NCBI GenBank assembly: GCA_017964345.1
Contig: JAGCSD010000023.1
Location: 1 to 12,276 of the forward strand
Direction of reading: 5' to 3'
DNA length: 12,276 nucleotides
Origin: Clostridia bacterium
GTDB taxonomy: Bacteria > Bacillota > Clostridia > Christensenellales > QALW01
Below, piece after piece: positions 1 through 5,538 of the stretch. Position numbers and translations under genes: made by a program. The notes below the pieces were generated by a model. It saw only the letters and a program-made list of their open reading frames with translations. It made no database searches and was not told the origin of the DNA. How positions within the stretch are numbered: the first letter of the stretch is position 1; each line of letters starts with the position of its first letter.

Positions 1-695
1 ATTTCGTCAAAATTTTCCTCCGTCAGCCGTCCGCCCCAGTCCATACCAAGGCACGGTACGATGCCGATGGAAACCAAATACCGGATGCGCTCGTCCGTAT
101 TGCGAAAGAACGCCGGATTCATGGTGCCGAACGGCTTATCCAGCCACAGTTTTCCTCCTTCGTTGGATGTTCCCGTACCGTCGCAGTCGCCGGCAGCGGA
201 CAAGAAGAAATTCATTTGATAGACGGTAAAGTCCTGCATTTTTCGGAAATCCGCGGTTCCGCGGAACATGGAAGAAAACAGCGGGCAATTAGACTCCTCT
301 AATCTCTCTCTGCCGCCCAGCGCCAGCCAATGCGTATCCCCCAGCCAGAAAAACGGTGTGCCGTCGGCTTAGGTCAGATAGCGTTGATTGTCCGAAACGC
401 GCAAAAATCCGTGTTGATACAGCGGATTGTCGCCTTCATAGGGAACGGCTTCCAGCTCGCCCTGCGCGCAAGGTCCCTCGCCCTCAAAGGCGATCGAATA
501 CGTCCACTTGCCGCACGCGTCGGGCGCAAAGCGAACAAGCCACTTGTTCTCACCGTCCCAGAAGCCGGCAAGCGTCAGTGTTCTGCCGCTTTCATGCGTA
601 AAACGCGCCGTAACGGACGCATCACGATATGCGTCACGGTACGGACGGCTGGTTGCCACGGGAATGTCTACACTGTTCCATTGCATCACGCGCAT
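1..695 (-). pseudogene. DUF5060/DUF4038 glycoside-hydrolase-like gene, interrupted by a stop codon; 3' end outside window
   Basis: The gene starts at the ATG at 695-693 behind a GGGAGGAA ribosome binding site (702-709) and its own promoter. The first 109 codons match a DUF5060-type N-terminal beta domain: VMQWNSVDIP, LAGFWDGENKWLVRFAP and GKWTYSIAF are visible. TAA at 369-371 then stops translation. The same frame continues without a shift or further stop to the window edge as ADGTPFFWLGDTHWLALGG and so on, which is the start of a DUF4038 apiosidase-like (beta/alpha)8 domain (LDKPFGTMNPAFFRNTDERI, GIVPCLGMDWGG). The TAA probably replaced a sense codon between the two domains. Proteins with this architecture are predicted glycosidases acting on plant-type glycans. 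No signal peptide is seen, so the intact protein would be cytoplasmic. Family assignment comes from recognised sequence patterns. A sequencing error at this one base is the main alternative to a true pseudogene. Confidence 0.75.
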
Positions 696-1088
696 AGGCT
701 GTTCCTCCCAGTCGAAAATATTCTGTTTTTTGATATTATAAACGAAAGCGCCGTCTTTGTCAACGCATTGTTTTCCTTCATAAACGCGGTAGCGCGACGC
801 ATCTATGTCCGTGATCCGATCGCATAACTGCGCCGGATACGTGATCAGCTCTTCTTTTACTTCACGCGGCAGACGCTTGATGCGCCACTCCAGTTTCAGC
901 GCCGCGCTCCGTCCCTGTGTGATCCACACGCGTTCAAAACGAACGCCGGGGTGTGCGGCCGTATAACGGGCGTGTGTGTCGCCTCCGGCGGTGTGTTCGT
1001 GTTCCCGTCGTATCGGGTCGGTCGTAATGCCCGTGTAGATGGTGCTATCTGCGCATCTGAGCATATAAACATAATACGGTTTATTCAT
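369..1088 (-). CDS. GIY-YIG nuclease-family protein (UPF0213/YhbQ-like), frame reads through into the DUF5060 gene
   Basis: The first 82 or so residues form a small GIY-YIG domain of the UPF0213 type: YVYMLRCADSTIYTG (YVY at 6-8, YTG at 18-20), Arg27/Arg28, Tyr42, and Glu67 in KLEWRIKRL, the usual metal-binding glutamate. Such proteins are stand-alone single-domain nucleases, usually 80-110 residues, with poorly defined roles in DNA metabolism. Here no stop follows. The frame runs through about 49 residues without recognisable similarity (83-131) and then into the DUF5060 coding sequence, ending at the TAA at 371, for 239 codons in all. Since residues 83-131 coincide with a promoter and ribosome binding site, they are probably untranslated spacer in relatives, and the original stop seems lost. 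The ATG overlaps the stop of the phosphatase gene (ATGA), so translation is probably coupled. A true fusion protein is possible but unlikely. Confidence 0.7.
   Translation of the reverse strand: MNKPYYVYMLRCADSTIYTGITTDPIRREHEHTAGGDTHARYTAAHPGVRFERVWITQGRSAALKLEWRIKRLPREVKEELITYPAQLCDRITDIDASRYRVYEGKQCVDKDGAFVYNIKKQNIFDWEEQPMRVMQWNSVDIPVATSRPYRDAYRDASVTARFTHESGRTLTLAGFWDGENKWLVRFAPDACGKWTYSIAFEGEGPCAQGELEAVPYEGDNPLYQHGFLRVSDNQRYLT
735..763 (-). promoter_or_regulatory. Consensus sigma-A promoter for the glycoside-hydrolase gene
   Basis: Read on the minus strand, TTGACA (763-758) and TATAAT (740-735) are separated by exactly 17 bases, so both hexamers and the spacer match the consensus perfectly. 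Transcription would begin near 728, giving a leader of about 33 bases before the ATG at 695 that contains the ribosome binding site. The promoter lies inside the open reading frame that continues from the upstream GIY-YIG gene, which suggests that this stretch is an intergenic region that happens to be open. Confidence 0.85.
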
Positions 1089-1531
1089 GGTTTCTCATCC
1101 AAATACCGCACAACGCCAAGGCAGCCGGCGCGAATTTGCTCCCACACGAAGTCAAATCGTCCGGAATACCACGGATCTTCAATATCGCCCGGCGTATCGG
1201 TGAAATCCAGCAGGCGAAAAACCTTGTGCCCTGTGTCCTCCCCCGTGATCCGCCCAAGACGAAAGAGATTATACGATTCCATCACGATCAGCAGATCGTA
1301 CGCGTCATAATCTTCCCTTGTCACCTGCTCCGCGCGGTGCGCGCAAAACGGTACGCCGTGCTTCTTTAAGGTCGCCTGCGCGCGCGGGTCCATCGGATTA
1401 CCTTCTTCTTCGCTTGATACGGCTTTGGAATCAATTTGCCAATTCCTGCCCGCCGTCATCTGTTTAAGCGTAAACTCCGCCATCGGAGAGCGGCAGATAT
1501 TGCCGTGACATAAGAACAGAATCTTTTTCAT
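1085..1531 (-). CDS. Low-molecular-weight protein-tyrosine phosphatase
   Basis: The 148-residue protein has the full signature of the LMW-PTP/arsenate-reductase-like fold. The N-terminal P-loop CHGNICRSP has catalytic Cys8 and Arg14 (CX5R), and the distal DPWYSG loop has the general acid Asp119. The family removes phosphate from phosphotyrosine or phosphoarginine, commonly to control exopolysaccharide kinases or stress regulators; the substrate here cannot be deduced. The start at 1531 is chosen because GGAGGT lies 4 bases upstream and the P-loop then sits at the usual distance from the N-terminus; an upstream in-frame ATG at 1564 falls between the promoter elements and cannot be used. The stop overlaps the GIY-YIG start by 4 bases, so the two form an operon. 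Length is typical for the family. Confidence 0.93.
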   Translation of the reverse strand: MKKILFLCHGNICRSPMAEFTLKQMTAGRNWQIDSKAVSSEEEGNPMDPRAQATLKKHGVPFCAHRAEQVTREDYDAYDLLIVMESYNLFRLGRITGEDTGHKVFRLLDFTDTPGDIEDPWYSGRFDFVWEQIRAGCLGVVRYLDEKP

Positions 1532-1554
1532 TTCTACCTCCGTAACATACATGT

Positions 1555-1583
1555 ATTGTAACACTTTCTTGGAAAAAAATCAA
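1555..1583 (-). promoter_or_regulatory. Sigma-A promoter for the phosphatase/GIY-YIG operon
   Basis: On the minus strand TTGATT (1583-1578), a 17-base spacer and TACAAT (1560-1555) precede the phosphatase start. The first transcribed base would be near 1548. A 10-bp palindrome ATACATGTAT overlaps the downstream half of the -10 region and the start site (1547-1556), a position where a repressor could act, though no regulator can be named. Confidence 0.7.
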
Positions 1584-1590
1584 TTCGACC

Positions 1591-1644
1591 GTTCATAAAA
1601 AATTCACAAAAAGTTCATCAGAAAACACTTGCGGTTCATTTGAA
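1591..1644. repeat. 11-bp-phased GTTCAT direct repeats, Pho-box-like operator
   Basis: On the plus strand GTTCATAAAAA (1591), ATTCACAAAAA (1602) and GTTCATCAGAA (1613) follow each other at exactly 11-bp steps; a fourth copy, GTTCATTTGAA, lies at 1634, 21 bp after the third. Runs of TTCAxA-like units at 11-bp spacing are the hallmark of sites bound by PhoB/PhoP/OmpR-family response regulators. The last copy overlaps the -35 area of the plus-strand promoter and forms a perfect inverted repeat GGTTCA-TT-TGAACC (1633-1646) with the following bases. The repeats also lie upstream of the divergent phosphatase promoter. Binding by such a regulator is inference. Confidence 0.6.
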
Positions 1645-1657
1645 CCTGTGATATAAT
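1629..1657 (+). promoter_or_regulatory. Promoter of the DUF1836-NfeD-flotillin operon
   Basis: A perfect -10 hexamer TATAAT lies at 1652-1657. At 17 bases upstream the -35 position reads TTGCGG (1629-1634), which matches only the TTG half. A weak -35 with the fourth GTTCAT repeat beginning on its last base is what is expected of an activator-dependent promoter. Transcription would start near 1664, about 23 bases before the GTG start codon. Confidence 0.6.
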
Positions 1658-1686
1658 CAAGTAAACCTTAAAAGGAGGGCGTTCAA

Positions 1687-2247
1687 GTGAAAGCACTGAT
1701 ACCGGGAACGGTCATCCCATACGCGGGCTTTGACGGCGACGTGTTTGATCTTTTCCGCCCGATGCTCCGTGCCGCAGACGGTCTGTCGCTTGCACAGGTC
1801 TGCTCCATCACCGGGCTGGAAGCGCCCTGCATTCAGAACTGGGTGAAGCGCGGGTTCGTCCCTCATCCGATCAAAAAGCGGTACTATGAACGCCAGCTTG
1901 CGCGAATCTTAATGATATCCGCCCTGCGGGAGAGTATGCAGATTGAACGCATCGTGCAGTTATTGGCTCTGGTGAACGGTGATGTGGAATCCGAGGCAGA
2001 TGATCTGATTGAAGAAAGCAGGCTGTTTGATATGCTCTGCCGCGTGATTCGCGATACAGAAACACTTCCGCTGGCAAATGCGCAGGCAGAAGAATCCATT
2101 GCGCGCGTATCGGCAAATTACCGTGAATCGCGTCCCGGCGACAAGGTTCGATTGGAAGAAGCGTTGACGGTCATGCTGTACGCTCATCTTGCCTGCCGCC
2201 TTAAGCGGGAAGCGGATTTAGCATATATGCAACTCTGCGGAGGATAA
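1687..2247 (+). CDS. DUF1836 domain protein, MerR-like putative transcriptional regulator
   Basis: A 186-residue protein starting at GTG, with AAGGAGGG 7 bases upstream. Residues 33-100 have the DUF1836 pattern: a helix-turn-helix-like stretch (LSLAQVCSITGLEAPCIQNW), the characteristic VKRGFVPHPIKKRYYERQLA, then a helical segment ILMISALRESMQIERIVQL. DUF1836 proteins are Bacillota-restricted and look like MerR-type winged helix proteins: the KRGFVPxPxKKRY piece matches the wing of MerR members. No ligand-binding domain or metal-binding cysteine pattern is evident in the C-terminal half, which is acidic and helical. As the first gene of the operon, 4 bases before the NfeD-like gene, it may control the flotillin genes behind it; the inverted repeat in its own promoter is a possible autoregulatory site. 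DNA binding is inferred, not shown. Confidence 0.82.
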   Translation: MKALIPGTVIPYAGFDGDVFDLFRPMLRAADGLSLAQVCSITGLEAPCIQNWVKRGFVPHPIKKRYYERQLARILMISALRESMQIERIVQLLALVNGDVESEADDLIEESRLFDMLCRVIRDTETLPLANAQAEESIARVSANYRESRPGDKVRLEEALTVMLYAHLACRLKREADLAYMQLCGG

Positions 2248-2251
2248 GAAT

Positions 2252-2929
2252 ATGTCATTCATGGAAGCTTGGTGGAACACGCTTTCCGCCTTACAACAAG
2301 GTCTTGCCCTTCTGGCGATTCCCGCCACGGTGATTTTGTTGCTGCAAACGATTCTCTTGCTGTTCGGCATCGGCGGGCACGACGCCGATCACGGTGAAAC
2401 GGACGTTGCCGATGATCTTGACGCTGACGATGATGCGGACGGCGCTGCCGATACCGACGCGGACGCCGACACAGAAGCCGACATACCGGCGCACGATGGC
2501 GCGCATCACGCCGCGGGCATTCGCCTGTTCACACTGCGCGGAATCGTGGCGTTGTTCGCCGTGGGCGGATGGCTGGGAATCGCCATGTGCGATTTGGGTC
2601 TTTCCCCCGCTCTCAGTATCGTGATCGCTTTACTCGGCGGCGTCTTGGCGCTTTTTTCCGTAGCTCTGATAATCCGGCTGGCGCTTTCCCTGCAGGAAAA
2701 CGGCACCATCCGCGCCAAAAACGCGATCGCGCATACCGCCACGGTGTATATTCCGATTCCGCCGTGCCGTACGGGAAGCGGCAAAGTCATCATGACGCTT
2801 CAGGAACGTTTCGTGGAGCTGGACGCCCTGACCGACGCGACAGAAACAATTCCGACCGACACACAAGTGCAGGTCCTGTCCGTAACCGATAAAAACGAGC
2901 TGATCGTTCGACCGCTCGTTACAAAATAA
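2252..2929 (+). CDS. NfeD-like membrane protein (YuaF type), flotillin partner
   Basis: This 225-residue protein has a hydrophobic segment at 16-42, a strongly acidic loop at 43-86 made largely of Asp, Ala and His, two more membrane segments at about 92-112 and 117-144, and a C-terminal beta-rich domain (about 158-223) with TGSGKVIMTLQERFVELDA and VQVLSVTDKNELIVRP, the NfeD OB-fold pattern. NfeD proteins are encoded beside SPFH proteins; in Bacillus subtilis YuaF accompanies flotillin YuaG and affects membrane fluidity and microdomains. Its ribosome binding site (GGAGGATAAGAATATG) overlaps the 3' end of the DUF1836 gene, so the two are translationally coupled. At 225 residues it is longer than YuaF (about 174), the extra length being mainly the acidic loop. 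No protease domain is present, so it is a short-form NfeD. Confidence 0.85.
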   Translation: MSFMEAWWNTLSALQQGLALLAIPATVILLLQTILLLFGIGGHDADHGETDVADDLDADDDADGAADTDADADTEADIPAHDGAHHAAGIRLFTLRGIVALFAVGGWLGIAMCDLGLSPALSIVIALLGGVLALFSVALIIRLALSLQENGTIRAKNAIAHTATVYIPIPPCRTGSGKVIMTLQERFVELDALTDATETIPTDTQVQVLSVTDKNELIVRPLVTK

Positions 2930-2943
2930 AGGAGGTATTTATC

Positions 2944-4353
2944 ATGCCGTCAACTGTTATTGTTACCATCGTAGTCATTGCCGTGTTCCTCTTTTCGCTC
3001 TTGTTAGTGGTGCTGGCGCGCTTCCGCCGTTGTCCGTCGGACAAAGTGCTTGTCATTTATGGTAAGGTGGGCACCAATAAGGACGGTTCAGCTCGTTCTG
3101 CCAAGTGTGTACACGGCGGCGCGGCATTCATCTGGCCGGTGATTCAGTCTTACCAGTATTTAGACTTGACACCCATGTCGATCAATGTGGACCTGACCAA
3201 CGCCCTGTCGCATCAGAACATCCGCGTGGACGTTCCTTCCCGCTTTACGGTGGGCATTTCGGTGGAACCGGGCGTCATGCAGAATGCCGCCGAACGTCTG
3301 CTCGGGCTGAAGCTCTCTGAAATCCAAGAGCTTGCCAAGGATATCATCTTCGGACAGCTGCGTTTGGTCATTGCCACAATGGATATCGAGGAAATCAACA
3401 CAGACCGTGACAAGTTTCTCGAAGCCGTATCACACAACGTGGAAACAGAGCTGAAAAAGATCGGTTTGCGTTTGATTAACGTAAATGTGACCGATATCAC
3501 AGATGAATCCGGTTATATTGAGGCACTCGGTAAAGAAGCCGCCGCTAAAGCGATCAACGACGCCAAGAAGTCGGTTGCCGAAAAAAACCGCGACGGTTCC
3601 ATCGGTGAAGCGATCGCCGTCAAAGACCAGCGCATCAGCGTGGCGGAATCCGATGCCAGCGCCATCGCAGGTGAAAACGAATCCAAAGCCGCCATCGCCC
3701 TGTCCGACGCGGTACGCCGCGAAAAAGAAGCCGAAGCGCAGCGCCGCGCCATCGCCGCGGAAAAGATCGCCGCCGCTAAAGCGCTTGAGGAAGCCTATGC
3801 CGCCGAACAAGCAGCCGAGCAGGCGCGCGCGGAACGTGAATTTGCTACCCAGCAGGCGGACGTCATTACGACCGCCCGCGTAGAAAAAGAGCGCCGCGAG
3901 CTGGAAGCCGAGGCGGAAGCGGAACAGCGCCGCCGCAAAGCAAAAGGCGAAGCGGACGCCATTTATGCGACTATGGAAGCGCAAGCGCGCGGTATGCAGG
4001 AGATTCTTGCCAAGCAAGCGGAAGGCTACAGCAGAATCGTAGCCGCCGCCGGCGGGGACACGTCTGCCGCCATTCAAATGATGCTGGTGGATAAAATCGA
4101 AGAACTGACGCGCATTCAGGTAGAAGCGATCAAGAGCCTGCAGATCGACAAAATCACCGTATGGGATTCCATGGGTGGTTCCGGCGGCGCTCCCACGACC
4201 GCGAACTTCCTCTCCGGCATGATGAAATCTATCCCCCCGCTGTCGGAAACTATGCGTATGGCGGGCATACAAATTCCAGAGTTTTTAGGTAAACAGATCG
4301 ATGAGGCGCAGGAAAGCGCCGCCGACAAGGCCGCCGAGGAATTACAGGCATAA
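2944..4353 (+). CDS. floT: Flotillin-like SPFH protein (FloT/YuaG family)
   Basis: The 469-residue protein has one N-terminal membrane segment (about 4-26), an SPFH/PHB domain (about 30-205; CPSDKVLVIYGKVG, VSRF-type DVPSRFTVGISVEPGVMQNA, INVNVTDITDESGYIEALG), a long Ala/Glu-rich coiled coil (about 205-365) and a flotillin-type C-terminus (YSRIVAAAGGDTSAAIQMM, VEAIKSLQIDKITVWDS). Flotillins assemble into oligomers under the membrane that organise lipid microdomains and tether signalling and secretion proteins. The length is close to that of B. subtilis FloT (about 509). AAAGGAGGT lies 8 bases before the ATG and is the strongest ribosome binding site in the operon, in keeping with high expression of a structural protein. 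The order NfeD then flotillin is the conserved yuaF-yuaG order. Confidence 0.93.
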   Translation: MPSTVIVTIVVIAVFLFSLLLVVLARFRRCPSDKVLVIYGKVGTNKDGSARSAKCVHGGAAFIWPVIQSYQYLDLTPMSINVDLTNALSHQNIRVDVPSRFTVGISVEPGVMQNAAERLLGLKLSEIQELAKDIIFGQLRLVIATMDIEEINTDRDKFLEAVSHNVETELKKIGLRLINVNVTDITDESGYIEALGKEAAAKAINDAKKSVAEKNRDGSIGEAIAVKDQRISVAESDASAIAGENESKAAIALSDAVRREKEAEAQRRAIAAEKIAAAKALEEAYAAEQAAEQARAEREFATQQADVITTARVEKERRELEAEAEAEQRRRKAKGEADAIYATMEAQARGMQEILAKQAEGYSRIVAAAGGDTSAAIQMMLVDKIEELTRIQVEAIKSLQIDKITVWDSMGGSGGAPTTANFLSGMMKSIPPLSETMRMAGIQIPEFLGKQIDEAQESAADKAAEELQA

Positions 4354-4362
4354 ATCAATTTT

Positions 4363-4389
4363 CCTCCCGCCGTTCATAACGGCAGGAGG
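4363..4389 (+). other. Intercistronic hairpin between the two SPFH genes
   Basis: CCTCCCGCCGTT (4363-4374) and AACGGCAGGAGG (4378-4389) can form a 12-position stem with one C-A mismatch and a 3-base CAT loop. No T-run follows, so it is not an intrinsic terminator. The 3' arm hides a GGAGG sequence, but a second, free AGGAGG at 4396-4401 serves the next gene. A role as a stability or processing element that sets the ratio of the two SPFH proteins is inference. Confidence 0.6.
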
Positions 4390-4408
4390 TCGAATAGGAG
4401 GTAAAACC

Positions 4409-5296
4409 ATGTCCATCCGTTACATTCTTGTCCTCGTCTTTGCCCTGCTGATCGTGGGTGCCGCTTTCGCGCTGCGTGCCACGCTCCGCGCGGGCAAAAA
4501 GCCCGTTCTGCCCGCCGTTTTCCTGGTGCTTCTCGTGCTGGGCTTCGTACTGATCCCGTTCAGCTTCCACATGGTCGATACCGGTGAGGTCGCCGTTGTC
4601 AAGCATTTGGGCGAAGCCCGCGCGGTACGCACCGCCGGCGCGCACTTTGACTTCTGGCTGACGGAAGAATATCAGGTCTACGATGCAAAGGTGCAGAACG
4701 TGGATATCGCAACCGTCGCCTATTCCAGCGACGCGCAGACCATGGATATTCAAATGACGCTCCAGTATCAGATCATGAGCGACAAGGTCATCGATATCGC
4801 CAAGCAGTACGGCGACCTGTCCCTTCTGCAGAACCGCATCCAGTCCGTGGCGATCGAAAAGACCAAAGCGGTGCTTTCCTCCAACAAGGCCATGGACATC
4901 ATCGCCAACCGGGCATCCATGTCCCCCGCGGTGGAAAAATCCATCAAGGACGCCATCGACGACGACTATTTTGTGATCGTCAACACGGTCGTCATCACGA
5001 ATATCGACTTCTCCGACGCGTTTGAATCCGCCGTGGAAGAAAAGATGATCGCCGAGCAGAAGCTCCTGCAGGCGGAATACGAGAATCAGACCAAGATCAA
5101 ATCCGCCGAAGCCGCCGCGAAAGCCAAACTGACCGCTGCCGAAGCGGAAGCCGAAGCGAACAAGCTGATCGAGGAATCCCTGACCGAGAACATTCTGCGC
5201 GAAAAATATCTCGATAAGTGGAACGGGCAACTGCCCAATGTGGTCGCCGGCGAGTCCACGTCGCTGATGATCCCGACGTACGGCACGACCGAATAA
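4409..5296 (+). CDS. Prohibitin-family (SPFH domain) membrane protein
   Basis: The 295-residue protein has two N-terminal hydrophobic segments (about 4-22 and 33-51), an SPFH/PHB domain (about 52-240; IPFSFHMVDTGEVAVVKHLG, MTLQYQI, NRIQSVAIEKTKAVLS) and an Ala/Glu coiled coil ending in KWNGQLPNVV, a pattern of prohibitin/HflC-type proteins. These build ring- or cage-like membrane assemblies that often regulate proteases; no FtsH gene is visible here. The start at 4409 is chosen because AGGAGG lies 7 bases upstream and the protein then begins at a membrane segment; an in-frame ATG at 4301 would overlap the flotillin gene and add 36 residues of unrelated sequence. A second SPFH gene in one operon suggests that the two proteins work together or in mixed assemblies. 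It is the last gene before a terminator. Confidence 0.9.
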   Translation: MSIRYILVLVFALLIVGAAFALRATLRAGKKPVLPAVFLVLLVLGFVLIPFSFHMVDTGEVAVVKHLGEARAVRTAGAHFDFWLTEEYQVYDAKVQNVDIATVAYSSDAQTMDIQMTLQYQIMSDKVIDIAKQYGDLSLLQNRIQSVAIEKTKAVLSSNKAMDIIANRASMSPAVEKSIKDAIDDDYFVIVNTVVITNIDFSDAFESAVEEKMIAEQKLLQAEYENQTKIKSAEAAAKAKLTAAEAEAEANKLIEESLTENILREKYLDKWNGQLPNVVAGESTSLMIPTYGTTE

Positions 5297-5320
5297 CCCG
5301 ATCTTTTCGGCGCAAACGGT

Positions 5321-5345
5321 AAAAGCACCCTTTTAGGGTGCTTTT
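5321..5345. terminator. Intrinsic terminator, usable from both sides
   Basis: AAAAGCACCC (5321-5330), a 5-base loop TTTTA and GGGTGCTTTT (5336-5345) form a perfect 10-bp stem. On the plus strand it follows the prohibitin-family stop by 24 bases and ends in CTTTTATC, giving a U-rich 3' side. The same stem read on the minus strand also ends in TTTT and lies at the very end of the microprotein gene, whose TAA (5346-5344) overlaps the stem. It therefore separates two convergent transcription units. Confidence 0.85.
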
Positions 5346-5454
5346 ATCGGTTATTCATCAATCCGTGCAAACGATGCACCTGCATCAGACACATGGCGAA
5401 CACGCCGACCACGCCGCCTGCCATCAAGCCGATCAAAAACCATACGACCGACAT
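5344..5454 (-). CDS. DUF3789-like single-span membrane microprotein
   Basis: A 36-residue frame encodes MSVVWFLIGLMAGGVVGVFA followed by MCLMQVHRLHGLMNNR: one Gly-rich membrane helix and a short basic tail. This matches the layout of DUF3789 microproteins of Bacillota (WFLxGLxxGGxxGVxxMCL). AAAGGAG (5465-5471) supports translation. Three in-frame ATGs are possible: 5463 (too near the ribosome binding site), 5460 (4 bases after GGAG) and 5454 (10 bases); 5454 is chosen because it begins just before the helix, giving 36 residues, but 5460 is nearly as good. The gene lies after the terminator of the hydrolase gene and no convincing promoter is visible in the 40 bases between, so it may be expressed by read-through. 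Function is unknown. Confidence 0.6.
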   Translation of the reverse strand: MSVVWFLIGLMAGGVVGVFAMCLMQVHRLHGLMNNR

Positions 5455-5504
5455 TCGCATCATGCTCCTTTCTCTCATAGTGTTCGCCAAAAGAAAAAAA
5501 GCAT

Positions 5505-5531
5505 ACAAAAAAGCGGCTTGCACAGCCGCTT
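5505..5531 (-). terminator. Intrinsic terminator after the alpha/beta hydrolase gene
   Basis: On the minus strand AAGCGGCT (5531-5524), the loop GTGCA and AGCCGCTT (5518-5511) form a perfect 8-bp stem followed by a run of T (5512-5507). It starts 8 bases after the hydrolase stop codon and closes the infC-to-hydrolase transcription unit. Confidence 0.9.
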
Positions 5532-5538
5532 AGTAAGT

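Noticed and set aside
369..371. TAA recoded as an amino acid
   Set aside because: Several well-identified genes here end at TAA followed by terminators or the next gene (for example the prohibitin-family, rplT and YebC genes), so TAA works as a stop.
1547..1556. ATACATGTAT palindrome as a CopY/BlaI-type operator
   Set aside because: The known box needs TACA and TGTA separated by two bases; here they are directly joined, so the match fails. It is kept only as a remark with the promoter.
1085..1564. Upstream start of the phosphatase gene at 1564
   Set aside because: The extra codons fall on the -10 element and leader, and the GGAGGT site fits only the start at 1531.
2394..2509. Simple DNA repeat or repeat array in the Asp-rich coding region
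   Set aside because: The GAC/GCC-rich triplets encode a conserved-looking acidic loop in frame and show no regular repeat unit or spacers.
4301..4408. Upstream start of the second SPFH gene at 4301
   Set aside because: It would overlap the flotillin gene by 53 bases, has no ribosome binding site and adds an Arg/Pro-rich stretch unlike any prohibitin N-terminus.
3430..5230. Long open frames on the minus strand opposite the flotillin and prohibitin genes
   Set aside because: They are repetitive Phe/Arg/Gly-rich translations that mirror the Ala/Glu coiled-coil codons, lack ribosome binding sites and have no recognisable domain.
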